A DNA stretch of 64,000 bases from contig NZ_CP031841.1 of assembly GCF_003432385.1 (NCBI RefSeq), positions 496,001-560,000 of the forward strand, read 5' to 3'. The notes beneath the pieces are model-generated. The model was not told the origin of the DNA. It ran no database searches and was given only the letters and a program-made list of their open reading frames with translations. Shown here one piece after another: positions 1 to 9,015 of the stretch. This DNA is from Breoghania sp. L-A4 (lineage in GTDB: Bacteria > Pseudomonadota > Alphaproteobacteria > Rhizobiales > Stappiaceae). A program made the translations under genes and the position numbers. How positions within the stretch are numbered: the first letter of the stretch is position 1; each line of letters opens with the position of its first letter.

Positions 1-255
1 CAGGAAGGTGGCGAAGATCTGCGCCAGACCGCCGGCCATGCCGGCGAGCGCGAAGGGAATGTTGGACTCGGGCAGCGGATAGCCCGCGCCGAAATGCAGC
101 GCCGCCACATAGAGGCTGGCAAACGGAAAGCCGTAGCCGAAGCGCACGAAGGTGGCGCCCGTGGTGCCGAGCTTGCCCTTGAGATGCTTTTGCAGCGCCG
201 AGCGCAGGTTCTGGCAGAACGCCGCGGCGATGGTGATCGGGATCCACAGTTCCAT
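1..255 (-). CDS. EamA/DMT-family transporter, N-terminal part (runs off window)
   Basis: Reading leftward from an ATG at 253-255, 85 codons stay open to the window edge. The protein begins MELWIPITIAAAFCQNLRSA and shows at least three hydrophobic segments (about residues 2-18, 35-55 and 65-85), each roughly one membrane span. The pattern, with Gln/Asn-Leu-Arg-Ser after helix 1 and a Gly-rich helix 3, resembles the ten-helix drug/metabolite transporters of the EamA family. The substrate cannot be told. The gene is divergent from dapD, with about 240 bases between them. Only the N-terminal third is visible, so the family call is moderate. Confidence 0.6.
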   Translation of the reverse strand, partial: MELWIPITIAAAFCQNLRSALQKHLKGKLGTTGATFVRFGYGFPFASLYVAALHFGAGYPLPESNIPFALAGMAGGLAQIFATFL

Positions 256-493
256 GAAAGGTCTCGTGAGGGAGGCGCGGAAAGAGGCTTTCTGTATCAG
301 GCGGCACGCCGCCGCGATAGGCCCGCCGCACGCGAGGCCGGCGGATCCATGCGATGCGGTCTGACGCGGATCGGCAGCATATGCCGCGGATGCGGCGCTT
401 GCGGCTTGTGGCCCGGACTGCCGTCTTGACTTCGCGCGCGGGGCGGGTTTTCTCCGCGCGACCATTTCACAGACCGCGTTTGCCGGAGCACCC

Positions 494-1345
494 ATGAGCA
501 CCACCGACCTCGCCAGGCTCGAGACCATCATCGACGCCGCGTTTGATGATCGCGCCAACATCGACACGACCACCACCGGCGAGATCCGCGACAGCGTGGG
601 CGCGGCGCTCGACATGCTCGACAAGGGCATTGCGCGCGTGGCCGAGAAGCGCGACGGCACCTGGGTCGTCAACCAGTGGCTGAAGAAGGCCGTGCTGCTG
701 TCGTTCCGTCTCAATCCGATGGAGGTCATCAAGGGCGGCCCGGGCGACGCCGTGTGGTGGGACAAGGTGCCGTCGAAATTCGACGGCTGGGGCGCCTCCG
801 AATTCGAGGCCGCCGCCTTCCGCGCCGTGCCCAACTGCACCGTGCGCCGCTCCGCCTATATCGCGCCGGGCGTCGTCGTGATGCCGTCGTTCATCAATCT
901 TGGCGCCTATGTGGGCGAGAACACGATGGTCGACACCTGGGCGACCGTCGGCTCCTGCGCGCAGATCGGCCGCGACGTGCACCTGTCGGGCGGCGTCGGC
1001 ATCGGCGGCGTGCTGGAGCCGCTGCAGGCGGGTCCCGTGATCATCGAGGACAACTGCTTCATCGGCGCGCGCTCGGAAGTCGTCGAGGGCGTGATCGTCG
1101 GCGAGGGCTCCGTGCTGTCGATGGGCGTGTTCATCTCCGCCTCCACCAAGATCATCGACCGCGCCACCGGCGAGATCCATATCGGCAAGGTGCCGCCCTA
1201 TTCGGTCGTGGTGCCGGGCACGATTGCGGGCAAGCCGCTGCCGGACGGCACGCCGGGGCCGGGGCTTTATTGCGCGGTCATCGTCAAGCGGGTGGACGCG
1301 CAGACGCGCTCGAAGACCTCGATCAACGATCTGCTGCGCGACTGA
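494..1345 (+). CDS. dapD: 2,3,4,5-tetrahydropyridine-2,6-dicarboxylate N-succinyltransferase
   Basis: DapD (283 aa) transfers a succinyl group from succinyl-CoA to tetrahydrodipicolinate in the succinylase branch of the cytosolic lysine/meso-diaminopimelate pathway, which feeds peptidoglycan. The length is normal for the family. Residues about 1-100 form the N-terminal helical domain; about 110-240 is a left-handed beta-helix of hexapeptide repeats ([20 protein letters not shown], then [19 protein letters not shown]), followed by the C-terminal segment [16 protein letters not shown]. The ATG at 494 has GGAG about 6 bases upstream. A strong terminator follows. The pathway partner dapE lies 3 kb downstream on the same strand. 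Confidence 0.96.
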   Translation: MSTTDLARLETIIDAAFDDRANIDTTTTGEIRDSVGAALDMLDKGIARVAEKRDGTWVVNQWLKKAVLLSFRLNPMEVIKGGPGDAVWWDKVPSKFDGWGASEFEAAAFRAVPNCTVRRSAYIAPGVVVMPSFINLGAYVGENTMVDTWATVGSCAQIGRDVHLSGGVGIGGVLEPLQAGPVIIEDNCFIGARSEVVEGVIVGEGSVLSMGVFISASTKIIDRATGEIHIGKVPPYSVVVPGTIAGKPLPDGTPGPGLYCAVIVKRVDAQTRSKTSINDLLRD

Positions 1346-1370
1346 TCACCGCCGCAAGCCGGATGTTTAA

Positions 1371-1401
1371 GGCCGTGTCCCGTTGGGACGCGGCCTTTTT
1401 T
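1371..1401 (+). terminator. Rho-independent terminator of dapD
   Basis: An 11-bp GC-rich stem (1371-1381 with 1385-1395, one G-T pair) closes a 3-base loop and is followed by six T residues. It sits 25 bases after the dapD stop and just before the 3' end of the convergent isochorismatase gene. Confidence 0.9.
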
Positions 1402-1411
1402 CGTGCGCCGC

Positions 1412-2011
1412 CTAAATTTCCGCGGAGGTGCGCAGGATATCGGCGAAGCGGTCGGACAGGGCGGCGAGCGAGGCGCGGTGCAGGTCCGCGGCCGCAATGG
1501 GGCCGTTGTGCGGGGTGGGCAGCGCGCGGGTGGCGCAGGCGCTCCCGATCACGGCCGAGGAGAATCCCAGATCCAGCGCCGCGCGCACGGTGGAGGAGAC
1601 GCACATGTGCGTCATGAAGCCGGCGACGACAATGCGGCGGATGCCGAGCGCTTCCAGGCGGGCGGCGAGATCGGTACCAGCGAAGGCGTTGGGCAGGCTC
1701 TTGTCGATGACGGCCTCGCCGTCGCGCGGCACGGCCTCGTCGCAGAAGGCTCCGCCGGGGCCGTCGAGGTCAAACAGTCCGCCCGGCGCGCCTGCATGAC
1801 GCACATGGATCACCGGCAGGCCCATCGCGCTGGCGCGCGCCCGCAGCCGGCTGATTTCGGCAAGCGCCGGGGTGACCCCGTGCAGCGGCAGCGCGCCGAT
1901 GGTGTATTCGCGCTGCGCGTCGATCAGCACGACGGCGGCTTCGCCGGCGCCGGGATGCTGCCAGGCGGGCGCGCCGGCCATGGCGCGCAGGGTTTTGGGG
2001 GCATCGGGCAT
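1412..2011 (-). CDS. Isochorismatase-family cysteine hydrolase
   Basis: A 199-residue alpha/beta hydrolase of the isochorismatase (nicotinamidase-like) superfamily. The usual Asp-Lys-Cys triad can be placed: D31 in VVLIDAQ, K104 in VIDKSLPNAF, and C137 in GFMTHMCVSS. The Lys-Ser-x-x-x-Ala-Phe and Thr-His-Met-Cys stretches are typical. The start at 2011 (MPDAPKTL) was chosen over a longer upstream reading because GGAG lies about 8 bases before it. The substrate is unknown. The gene is divergent from a LysR regulator 132 bases away, which probably controls it. It converges with dapD at the shared terminator region. Confidence 0.85.
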   Translation of the reverse strand: MPDAPKTLRAMAGAPAWQHPGAGEAAVVLIDAQREYTIGALPLHGVTPALAEISRLRARASAMGLPVIHVRHAGAPGGLFDLDGPGGAFCDEAVPRDGEAVIDKSLPNAFAGTDLAARLEALGIRRIVVAGFMTHMCVSSTVRAALDLGFSSAVIGSACATRALPTPHNGPIAAADLHRASLAALSDRFADILRTSAEI

Positions 2012-2143
2012 GCGGCGATCTCCAGTTACAAGACCAGCAACCGCTGGTACACGAGATCCGATTGTCTCGGCGCGCAGCATAGTCCTGCGAATTCGCAGTC
2101 AAAACACCTCGCAATCGCCGTCCAGACCTGCGAAAATGCAGGT

Positions 2144-2974
2144 ATGTTGAGTTGGGACGATCACCATCTGGTGCTGCTGCTGGCGCAGCGCGGCACGCTG
2201 GCCGCCGCCGCCCGTCATCTCGGCGTCAACGAGACCACCATCGCCCGCCGGCTGGCGGCATTGGAGGCCTCGGTTGGGGCGACGCTGTTCCGCCGCGCGG
2301 ACCGCAAACTCGTTCCCAATGCCTCGGGCCGGGCGATCGTCGCGGCGGCGGAGGCCATGGAACGCGCGCTGGAGGCGGTGTCGGGGAGCGGAGAGGCGTC
2401 CGGCGCCACGGTGCGGGTGAGCGCGGTTCTGGCGGTGATCGAGCGGCTGATCGCCCCGGCCCTGCCGGATTTCGCCGCCCGCCATCCGGGCATCGTGCTG
2501 GAACTGGTCGGCTCCAACGACGTCGCGAGTCTCGCGCGGCGCGAGGCGGATATTTCCATCCGCCTGGCACGGCCCGAGCGCGGCAAGCTGGTGGCGCGCC
2601 GCATCGGCATGATCCAGTTTCGCCTTGCCGGCCGCCTTGACGGCGGGGCGCCGGGGTATCTCGCCTATGACCGCGATCTCGATGGCCTGCCGGAAATCCG
2701 CGCCCTGGCCGGGCGCTTCGACGGTCCGCCGCTGGCGCGCATCGGCACGTTGACGGGCCTGCGCGCGGCGGTGGAGGCGGGCCTGGGGGCGGCCATGCTG
2801 CCGGACTGGATGATTCGCGCCGCGCCCTTGCTGCATGTGATCGATGAGACGGTGCGCGCCGAACGCCCGGTGTGGCTGGTGGTGCATGAGGATCTCAAGG
2901 ACCGCCCATCCGTGCGCGCGGCGTTCGACTGGCTGGGGGAAACGGTGGCGAACGCTTGCGGGCAGGCGGCTTGA
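2144..2974 (+). CDS. LysR-family transcriptional regulator
   Basis: A 276-residue DNA-binding regulator. The N-terminal winged helix-turn-helix is clear at residues 1-60 (LAAAARHLGVNETTIARRLA, then LEASVGATLFRR), and the remainder is a LysR-type effector-binding domain, slightly shorter than the usual 300 residues. The ATG at 2144 gives the standard N terminus MLSWDDHHL; the open frame extends further upstream but that part would overlap the divergent gene. Divergence from the isochorismatase-like hydrolase, with a 132-base shared promoter region, suggests it controls that gene. The inducer is not predictable. Confidence 0.87.
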   Translation: MLSWDDHHLVLLLAQRGTLAAAARHLGVNETTIARRLAALEASVGATLFRRADRKLVPNASGRAIVAAAEAMERALEAVSGSGEASGATVRVSAVLAVIERLIAPALPDFAARHPGIVLELVGSNDVASLARREADISIRLARPERGKLVARRIGMIQFRLAGRLDGGAPGYLAYDRDLDGLPEIRALAGRFDGPPLARIGTLTGLRAAVEAGLGAAMLPDWMIRAAPLLHVIDETVRAERPVWLVVHEDLKDRPSVRAAFDWLGETVANACGQAA

Positions 2975-3088
2975 CGCCGCAGCCGCGCTGCGACAGGTTT
3001 GGCGCGCATCGCAAATCCGCCCGCGATCACAACGGCGCGAACGCGCGCGGGCATCCGCGCAAGCCGGGTGCCCAGGGAAACGAGTCGC

Positions 3089-3699
3089 ATGACGGTGGAA
3101 CAGCTATTGACGACGGCGCGCGGACGCATCGGCCGGCGCGACTACTGGAAGGCGCTGGCGATCGTGACGCTGATGGTCGCGGTCAGCGCCACCGCGTTCC
3201 GCCTGCACGACGGCACGCTTTGCGCGATGGACGCGACCGGCATCACCGGAACAGCCTATTTCGCGGCGCTGGGAATAACCATTCTCGTGGTTGGCTGGAT
3301 GGGCTATGCCTATGTCGCCAAACGGCTGCACGACGTGGGTCTGTCCGGTCTGCTGGCGCTGGCCGTCGTGGCGCCCTATGTGGCGGCGCCGGTGGTCACC
3401 CGGCTGGTGTTCTGTCCGATCGCCGCCATGTCGCTCGAGGGCGCGCTGGGCGCGCTGGCGGCGCTGACGCCGTTGCTGGCGCTGGGCGGTCTGGCGCTGC
3501 TGGCCGCCATGCTGCAGCTCTATCTCGGGGTGCAACGCGGCGTGCGCGGTCCCAACCGCTATGGGCCGGATCCGCTGGCGCGGGAGGGCGAAAGCGCCCC
3601 GATGCGGGCCCGGCGGCACCGCCGCGCGCAGCCGCGCCGCGGCCGCGGCCCGTGCCTGCGTCAGAAAACGCCCTTGAGTCCGGGCCGGACGCGCAATAG
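3089..3699 (+). pseudogene. DUF805 membrane protein, reading frame shifted near its 3' end
   Basis: Residues 1-170 read as a DUF805 protein: RGRIGRRDYW near the N terminus, several hydrophobic spans, AKRLHDVGLSG, and the family end signature GPNRYGPDP. After codon ~170 the frame turns Arg-rich and runs through the whole next gene to 4288. Adding one C to the C run at 3597-3600 instead yields a Pro/Ala-rich tail (ESAPDAGPAAPPRAAAPRP...) stopping at 3699, giving a 203-residue protein. I infer a one-base undercall or a true frameshift. ATG 3089 starts MTVEQLLTTARGR. Function of the family is unknown; a second DUF805 gene follows. Confidence 0.7.
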
Positions 3700-3797
3700 G
3701 TATCACGCGAGCATGTTTTGCGACGCGTGCCGGTCCGCCGGACCGCGTTGCACCGTGACCCGACTTTCTTTGTCATTCCAGCAAGGCCGAACAGCAC

Positions 3798-4256
3798 ATG
3801 CCACCGCGCTCCCCCTCGTCCGACGCCAGCATCGGCGAACTCGCCTGGGTGTTTTTCAGCCCGCGCGGACGCATTTCCCGCGAGCCCTACTGGCTGGGGC
3901 TGGGTGTGGTCTTCTTCTTGCTGGCGACCATCGCCAGCGTCATGGTGCGCACGGCGGTGATCGAGACCGGCCCGGATGGCGACATGGTGCTGCGCATGGA
4001 CGAGCAAGGCACGCTGCTCGAGATCCTCGCCTTCGGACTGCAGTGGGTGATGATCGCGCTGGTCGCCAAGCGCTGTCACGACCGCGGCCTGACGGGCTTT
4101 CTCAGCCTGCTGACCATGCTGCCGCTGATCTCCATCCCCTTTGTCATCTTCATGGGCATCGGCGCTGGCCAGCCCGGCCCCAACCGCTACGGCCCTGCGC
4201 CCAACAGCCGCCCGCCGCGCCGCGGTCCAAGCGGCCCTTCCGATCGTCCCGACTAG
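3798..4256 (+). CDS. DUF805 domain membrane protein
   Basis: A 152-residue inner-membrane protein with the DUF805 signatures: SPRGRISREPYWLGLG at residues 23-38, three to four hydrophobic spans, VAKRCHDRGLTGFLSLL in the middle and GPNRYGP near the end. It is a paralogue of the gene just upstream (the same three motifs in the same order). DUF805 proteins have no established biochemical role. Its position between a dapD-side block and dapE is on the same strand, but no evidence ties it to lysine synthesis. Confidence 0.85.
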   Translation: MPPRSPSSDASIGELAWVFFSPRGRISREPYWLGLGVVFFLLATIASVMVRTAVIETGPDGDMVLRMDEQGTLLEILAFGLQWVMIALVAKRCHDRGLTGFLSLLTMLPLISIPFVIFMGIGAGQPGPNRYGPAPNSRPPRRGPSGPSDRPD

Positions 4257-4313
4257 ACGCGCCGCGCGGCTCCCAGCCGAGCGGATGACGCCGCAACCGA
4301 CACATGGCACAGC

Positions 4314-5495
4314 ATGACTCGTGACACCGACCTCAGCCCGCCCGTGCGCATCGCCCGCGATCTCGTCCGCTGTCCCAGCGTGACGCCGGCGGAAGGCGGC
4401 GCGCTGGCGCATCTGGAGGCCCTGCTGGCGCAGGCCGGCTTCGCCGTGCACCGGGTGGTGTTTTCCGAACCCGGCACGCCGGATGTGGAAAACCTTTTCG
4501 CCAAGTTCGGTTCCGGTCATCCGCATGTGGCCTTCGCCGGGCACACCGACGTGGTGCCGGCGGGAGACCCGGCGAGCTGGAGCCACGAACCGTTCGCCGG
4601 CGAGATCATCGACGGCGTGCTCTACGGGCGCGGCACGGTGGACATGAAGGGCGGGGTCGCCGCTTTCGCCGCCGCGGCAATCGACTTCGCCAGGACCGCG
4701 GGCGACGCATTTTCCGGCGCGATCTCGTTTCTGATCACCGGCGACGAGGAAGGCCCGGCGGTCAACGGCACCGTCAAGCTGATGCAATGGTGCGCCGAGC
4801 GCGGCGAGGTCTTCGACGCCTGCATCGTCGGCGAGCCGACCAATCCGGAGGCGCTGGGCGACGCCATCAAGGTGGGGCGGCGCGGATCGCTGTCGGGCAC
4901 GCTCACGGTCACCGGCGTGCAGGGCCACGTGGCCTATCCGCATCTGGCGAAGAATCCGGTGCCGGGCATGCTGAGCCTGCTGGGCGCGCTCGAGGCGCTG
5001 CACCTGGACGACGGCAATGACCGCTTCGAACCATCCAACCTGGAAATCGTCAGCGTGGATGTGGGCAATCCGGCCTTCAACGTGACGCCGGAGCGCATCG
5101 AGGCACGCTTCAACATCCGCTTCAACGACGTCTGGACGCGCGAGACGCTGATGCACCGGCTGCGCGAAACACTGGCCGCGGCCGCCGCCAGCCTCGGCGA
5201 TCTCGACTATGAGCTGGCCTTCAGGGCGGACGGCAGCGACAGTTTCCTGACCAGCGACGCGGAGCTGATCGCGGCGCTGAGCGACGCGGTGGAGGCGGAG
5301 ACCGGGCGCCGGCCGGCGTTGTCCACCGGCGGCGGCACATCGGACGCGCGGTTCATCAAGGATTATTGCCCGGTGGTGGAATTCGGTCTGGTGGGCAAGA
5401 CCATGCACAAGGTCGACGAATGCGTCGAGATCAAGGATCTCGACCGGCTCGCGGCGATCTACGCGCGCTATCTGGCGCGCGTCTTCGCCGCCTGA
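4314..5495 (+). CDS. dapE: Succinyl-diaminopimelate desuccinylase
   Basis: DapE (393 aa) hydrolyses N-succinyl-LL-2,6-diaminopimelate to LL-diaminopimelate and succinate in the lysine/peptidoglycan pathway; it is a di-zinc M20-type amidohydrolase. Visible family features: AGHTDVVPAG (His77 as metal ligand), GRGTVDMKGG (bridging Asp), ITGDEEGPA (catalytic Glu plus ligand Glu), and a C-terminal FGLVGKTMHKVDE carrying the last His ligand. The insert beginning VGRRGSLSGTLTV is the dimerisation lid. Length matches the family. It works one pathway stage after DapD, encoded 3 kb upstream. The start follows closely on the DUF805 gene. Confidence 0.96.
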   Translation: MTRDTDLSPPVRIARDLVRCPSVTPAEGGALAHLEALLAQAGFAVHRVVFSEPGTPDVENLFAKFGSGHPHVAFAGHTDVVPAGDPASWSHEPFAGEIIDGVLYGRGTVDMKGGVAAFAAAAIDFARTAGDAFSGAISFLITGDEEGPAVNGTVKLMQWCAERGEVFDACIVGEPTNPEALGDAIKVGRRGSLSGTLTVTGVQGHVAYPHLAKNPVPGMLSLLGALEALHLDDGNDRFEPSNLEIVSVDVGNPAFNVTPERIEARFNIRFNDVWTRETLMHRLRETLAAAAASLGDLDYELAFRADGSDSFLTSDAELIAALSDAVEAETGRRPALSTGGGTSDARFIKDYCPVVEFGLVGKTMHKVDECVEIKDLDRLAAIYARYLARVFAA

Positions 5496-5561
5496 TCCGC
5501 GCGGCAATGCGGCGTCCGGCTCGGGGATTGAATCCGGCATCGGGGATTGAAGGAGTGCGGC

Positions 5562-6158
5562 ATGATCCCGAGTGTTGAGGAAACCCGCCGGTCGCTGGCC
5601 GCGTCGTGGGACCTGTTCAAGGGGCGGCCGCACGCGATGCGCGGCTTCGACGTGTCCATCGAGGGGTTCTGGCGCTCGTTTGGCGTCATCGTGCTGCTCA
5701 TCGTGCCCTACGCCGTCACCGTGATCGCCGAGCAGCGCATCATCGCCGAGGAAGTGATTCTCCTCGAGGGCACGTTCTCGGAGCGCGCCTACGTGCTGGC
5801 CAAGGCCATCGGCTTCGTGCTCGATTGGATCTGCTACCCGGTCATCATGGCGCTGCTGGCGCGGCCGCTGGCGATCTCGCACCGTTATGTGGGCTACATC
5901 GTCGCGCGCAACTGGACCAGCGCGATTGCCATCCTGCCCTACATGGTGCCGGCGCTGCTGTACAATTTCGGCATGATCAACGCCGGCCTGACGATGGTCC
6001 TGACGCTGATCGCCGTGGGCTTCGTGCTGCGCTACCGCTATGTCGTCGCCCGCGCGGCGCTCAATGCCACCGTGAGCCTCGCCATCGGTCTCGTGGTGCT
6101 CGACACGCTGCTGAGCTTCCTGATCGGCACGGCGGTGAATCGCGCGATCGGGATCTGA
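5562..6158 (+). CDS. Conserved-looking integral membrane protein, function unknown
   Basis: A 198-residue protein with about five hydrophobic segments (around residues 35-55, 75-95, 110-130, 135-155 and 165-190) after a polar N terminus MIPSVEETRRSLAASWDLFK. The ATG at 5562 was preferred to an upstream TTG because GAAGGAG lies 6-7 bases before it. The leader holds two copies of TCGGGGATTGAA (5521-5532 and 5541-5552), the second ending in the ribosome-binding site. I do not recognise a family with a known role. It lies in the same direction as dapE, 66 bases downstream, so cotranscription is likely. Confidence 0.7.
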   Translation: MIPSVEETRRSLAASWDLFKGRPHAMRGFDVSIEGFWRSFGVIVLLIVPYAVTVIAEQRIIAEEVILLEGTFSERAYVLAKAIGFVLDWICYPVIMALLARPLAISHRYVGYIVARNWTSAIAILPYMVPALLYNFGMINAGLTMVLTLIAVGFVLRYRYVVARAALNATVSLAIGLVVLDTLLSFLIGTAVNRAIGI

Positions 6159-6507
6159 CGCCGAAGCTGCGGTCGCCGGGGAAGGATTGGTCAGCGGTTT
6201 CGACCAACCCTTTGGGCGGGATGAATTTTCCCGATTATCGGCGAGGCCCGTCTCGGCCATATCCGCGATATGCCCTTCGCCAACCCTCTTGATCCTCGAC
6301 AAAATTCATCTCCGCAGAATGGTTCCATTTAACAAGGAAACGCTCCAGGCCACACTCCATGACCGGTAATTTTCTTGCGCGGCCGCGGCGGGTCATGTCA
6401 TTGTGACGCCAGGGAACATTCGGGGCGTTTCCCGAGGGAACGAGATTGTCTTGGCAAGGCACAATCGCTTCGGATGGCATGTGTTGTTCAGACACAGGAG
6501 CTTTTCG
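6159..6507. other. Intergenic region before the outer membrane protein gene
   Basis: About 350 bases without a convincing gene. It contains a small hairpin (TTGGTC at about 6188 with GACCAA) just after the preceding gene, a possible weak terminator without a T run, and then a less GC-rich stretch that probably holds the promoter and leader of the outer membrane protein gene. Open frames crossing it on both strands have poor composition and no start signals. Confidence 0.5.
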
Positions 6508-7149
6508 ATGCGTGGAACGGTCGCCGGAATTTTATTTGCCTGTGCCCTCGTTGGGCCGAGCGTCGCGGCGGATCCGAGCAGGGGTACGCCAAGCTACTAT
6601 AGCCCCGCGCCCGTTTACACCTGGACGGGGCTCTATGCCGGCGGCCACATCGGTTATGGCCGCGCAAATTTTTCAAACGACATTCCCGCCAGCGCAGGTC
6701 CCACCGGCTATTCCGGCAGCGTGATCGGCGGCGCGCAGCTTGGTTACAATCATCAGTTCAGCGGCAACTGGGTCGTTGGCGCAGAAGCCGATTTCTCGCT
6801 GCTCGACATCAAGGGCAGCGCCGCCCCCGGAAGTTTCACGGAAGACTGGATGGCGACAGCGCGGTTGCGGGCCGGTTACGCCTTCAGCCGCTACCTTGCC
6901 TATGCCACCGCAGGTATTGCCTTCACTCATGCCGTTGCGAAGCGCACGGGCTTTGGCAGTGGCGACAGCATCATCACCGGCTTTACCGCCGGCGCCGGGC
7001 TTGAGGGCAAGATCAACGAGCGCTGGTCTGCGAGACTGGAATATCTCTATGTCGGCGTGCCGAAGGAGACGATCAACGCCGGCGGCGTGAACGTGGTGGG
7101 CGGATCCAACAACCATATCGCCCGTTTTGGGATCAACTATCATTTCTAA
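6508..7149 (+). CDS. Outer membrane beta-barrel protein (Omp25/Omp31-like)
   Basis: A 213-residue outer membrane protein. Residues 1-21 are a signal peptide (MRGTVAGILFACALVGPSVA, cleavage after the next Ala). The mature part begins with a spacer ending PVYTWTGLYAGGHIGYGRA, typical of the Omp25/Omp31 (OmpA-like eight-stranded barrel) group of Rhizobiales, and alternates in the usual way (GAEADFSLLDIKG, ATARLRAGYAFSRYL, RWSARLEYLYVG). It ends in Phe (INYHF), the terminal aromatic expected for barrel assembly. ATG 6508 has CAGGAG 7 bases upstream; longer upstream starts would spoil the signal peptide. Confidence 0.9.
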   Translation: MRGTVAGILFACALVGPSVAADPSRGTPSYYSPAPVYTWTGLYAGGHIGYGRANFSNDIPASAGPTGYSGSVIGGAQLGYNHQFSGNWVVGAEADFSLLDIKGSAAPGSFTEDWMATARLRAGYAFSRYLAYATAGIAFTHAVAKRTGFGSGDSIITGFTAGAGLEGKINERWSARLEYLYVGVPKETINAGGVNVVGGSNNHIARFGINYHF

Positions 7150-7172
7150 TCCGGCAAACGGAAAGTAAGCTC

Positions 7173-7250
7173 ATGAAACCGCATCTTATTTTCACGCTCG
7201 CATCGCTGGGTCTGCTGCTCGCCGGCTGTGTCGGTGGCGGCTTTGGCTGA
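7173..7250 (+). CDS. Tiny predicted lipoprotein (25 aa)
   Basis: A 25-residue frame 23 bases after the outer membrane protein: a charged N terminus MKPHLIFT, a hydrophobic stretch ending in a lipobox LLAGC, then only CVGGGFG. GGAAAG lies about 8 bases before the ATG. If real, lipidation and cleavage would leave a 7-residue lipopeptide. The layout is like entericidin-type or lysis-type mini-lipoproteins, but the sequence shows no specific relationship. Its closeness to the OMP gene suggests cotranscription. It is too short for standard gene finders; I rely on the start signal and lipobox alone. Confidence 0.5.
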   Translation: MKPHLIFTLASLGLLLAGCVGGGFG

Positions 7251-7287
7251 CACCGCCTGATCGGCCATTTCCCGAGCCGCGCTGCCC

Positions 7288-8040
7288 TCAATAATCCACG
7301 CGCGTCAGATACAGCCCATCGGGCGGGGCGACGGGGCCGCACGCCGTGCGGTCGGCGGCGGCCAGCGCCTCCGCCAGATCCCGCGCCGTCCATTTGCCTT
7401 CGCCCACCATCTTCAGCGAGCCGACCATCGAGCGCACCTGATTGTGCAGGAACGAGCGCGCGGTACAGATCAAGTGGATCTCGTCGCGATCCGGGCCGGG
7501 GCTGGCGCGGATGACGGAAAAGGAGTCGAGCGTTTTCACCGGACTGTTCGCCTGGCACTGGGTGGCGCGGAAGGTGGTGAAATCGTGCGTGCCGAGAAAC
7601 ACCTGCGCGGCGGCGTGCATGGCGTCGGGATCCAGCCGGCGAGGGACGTGCCAGGCGTGGTTCTTCTCCAGCGCCAGCGGCGCGCGGCGGTCAATGAGCC
7701 TGTAGAGATAGTGGCGCGCGGTGGCGGAGAAGCGGGCGTCGAAACCCTCGCCGACGGCTTGCGCCGAGAGGATGGCCACCCGGTGGGCCCTGAGATGCGC
7801 GTTGAGCGCATCGCGCACGGTGTCGGCTTTCCAGTCGCGCGCGAGATCCACATGCGCCACCTGGCCGGTGGCGTGCACGCCCGCGTCCGTCCGCCCCGCG
7901 CCGCGAATGCGCACGTCCTGGCCGGTGAAGCCGGTGATCGCTTCCTCGATCACCTGCTGCACGCCCATGCCGTTTTCCTGGCGCTGCCAGCCGACAAAAT
8001 GGGTGCCGTCGTATTCGATGATAAGCTTGTAACGAGGCAC
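7288..8040 (-). CDS. truA: tRNA pseudouridine(38-40) synthase
   Basis: TruA (250 aa) isomerises uridines 38, 39 and 40 in the anticodon stem-loop of many tRNAs. The N terminus [20 protein letters not shown] is characteristic, and the catalytic Asp52 lies in [19 protein letters not shown]. The later [13 protein letters not shown] stretch is also a family signature. Length is normal. It is the last gene of a minus-strand run with a membrane protein, a GNAT protein and fmt, a neighbourhood often seen in alphaproteobacteria (fmt and truA together). Confidence 0.96.
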   Translation of the reverse strand: MPRYKLIIEYDGTHFVGWQRQENGMGVQQVIEEAITGFTGQDVRIRGAGRTDAGVHATGQVAHVDLARDWKADTVRDALNAHLRAHRVAILSAQAVGEGFDARFSATARHYLYRLIDRRAPLALEKNHAWHVPRRLDPDAMHAAAQVFLGTHDFTTFRATQCQANSPVKTLDSFSVIRASPGPDRDEIHLICTARSFLHNQVRSMVGSLKMVGEGKWTARDLAEALAAADRTACGPVAPPDGLYLTRVDY

Positions 8041-8082
8041 CGTGGGCCGTGTCCGTGCAGTGTGTCTGGGAAAAGCCGAGCG

Positions 8083-8868
8083 CTATTCCTCGGCGCTGGA
8101 AAACGCCGTGAACGGCCAGCGCAGCACCATATACAGCAAGGCCAGCACCGACGACACCGCGAAAATCTCCGGAAATGCCTCGGCCAGCACGAACTGGTTG
8201 CCGCCGGCGCTCTTCACCGCGTCCCAGATGAAGTCGACGCGGCCGCCGATGGCGTCGAACATGCCGCCGAACAGTCCCGCATCCGCGTCCGGCCCGATGG
8301 CGAAGTCGGCCAATGCCGTGAAGGCCGCAAGAATGCTGGCGCATTCCGCCGTGATCATCTGCAAGGTGGTGTCGATGAAGGGACCGGCTTCGAACTGCGC
8401 GGAGATCACCCGATAGCTTTCCCAGGCCTTGGTGGCCGACAGGACGACGATGAAGGTGATGAGAAACACCATTGGCACGACGATGCGCTGGACCAGTTCA
8501 GACGCCTCGCGCAGCGCGCCGAAGGTGGTCAGCGCCAGAACGAGCGGCACCAGCATCAGGATGAAGAATTCGACCATGTGCGGCAGCAGGAAGCCGGGAA
8601 AGGCCTCCGGCACATAGGCGGTCTGGCCCCAGTAGCCGTTCTGCAGGATCACGCCGGAGAGCACCGAGCCGAGAAACACCAGCACGCTGAGCGACAAAGC
8701 CGCGGTGAGCGCGAACGTGATGGTGCGGCCCTGGTCGTGCACGCGCTTGAGCAGCGGGATGTTGCAGATGAGGAACGCCGTGACGATCCCGGCCGTGAGC
8801 CCGGCCAGGAAAACCAGAATCAGCGGTGCGGCGATCAGCAGCCCCATGCGGTATTCGACGTTCGCCAT
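8083..8868 (-). CDS. Polytopic membrane protein of unknown function
   Basis: A 261-residue protein with about six hydrophobic segments: residues 9-35 (LLIAAPLILVFLAGLTAGIV), 50-75, 90-120, 130-150, 170-195 and 230-255. No catalytic motif, transporter signature or soluble domain stands out. It begins MANVEYRMGLL and lies between truA and a GNAT gene on the minus strand, 42 bases upstream of the truA start, so it is probably cotranscribed. I do not recognise the family. It might be specific to this group of bacteria. Confidence 0.72.
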   Translation of the reverse strand: MANVEYRMGLLIAAPLILVFLAGLTAGIVTAFLICNIPLLKRVHDQGRTITFALTAALSLSVLVFLGSVLSGVILQNGYWGQTAYVPEAFPGFLLPHMVEFFILMLVPLVLALTTFGALREASELVQRIVVPMVFLITFIVVLSATKAWESYRVISAQFEAGPFIDTTLQMITAECASILAAFTALADFAIGPDADAGLFGGMFDAIGGRVDFIWDAVKSAGGNQFVLAEAFPEIFAVSSVLALLYMVLRWPFTAFSSAEE

Positions 8869-9015
8869 TCTGTGAGGCTACCTGAAGGCGAATACCCGGC
8901 AAGGTGGGGTTGATATCGCTTTGATTTCAAAAGGTTAAATCTTGTTTCCCGGGACTGAAGCGCGGGATTGCGGACTTTGGCGGCAAATCGAATCATTTGC
9001 GGGTCCGTTTGAGGC

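Noticed and set aside
94-429. Plus-strand frame at the left end
   Set aside because: Shadow of the EamA gene on the other strand and Arg-rich.
426-455. Sigma-70 promoter for dapD (TTGACT..)
   Set aside because: A -35-like box is present but no convincing -10 box at the right distance.
3396-6302. Very long minus-strand open frame (968 codons)
   Set aside because: It runs antisense to dapE and both DUF805 genes, is His/Arg/Gly-rich, and matches the mirror of high-GC coding DNA.
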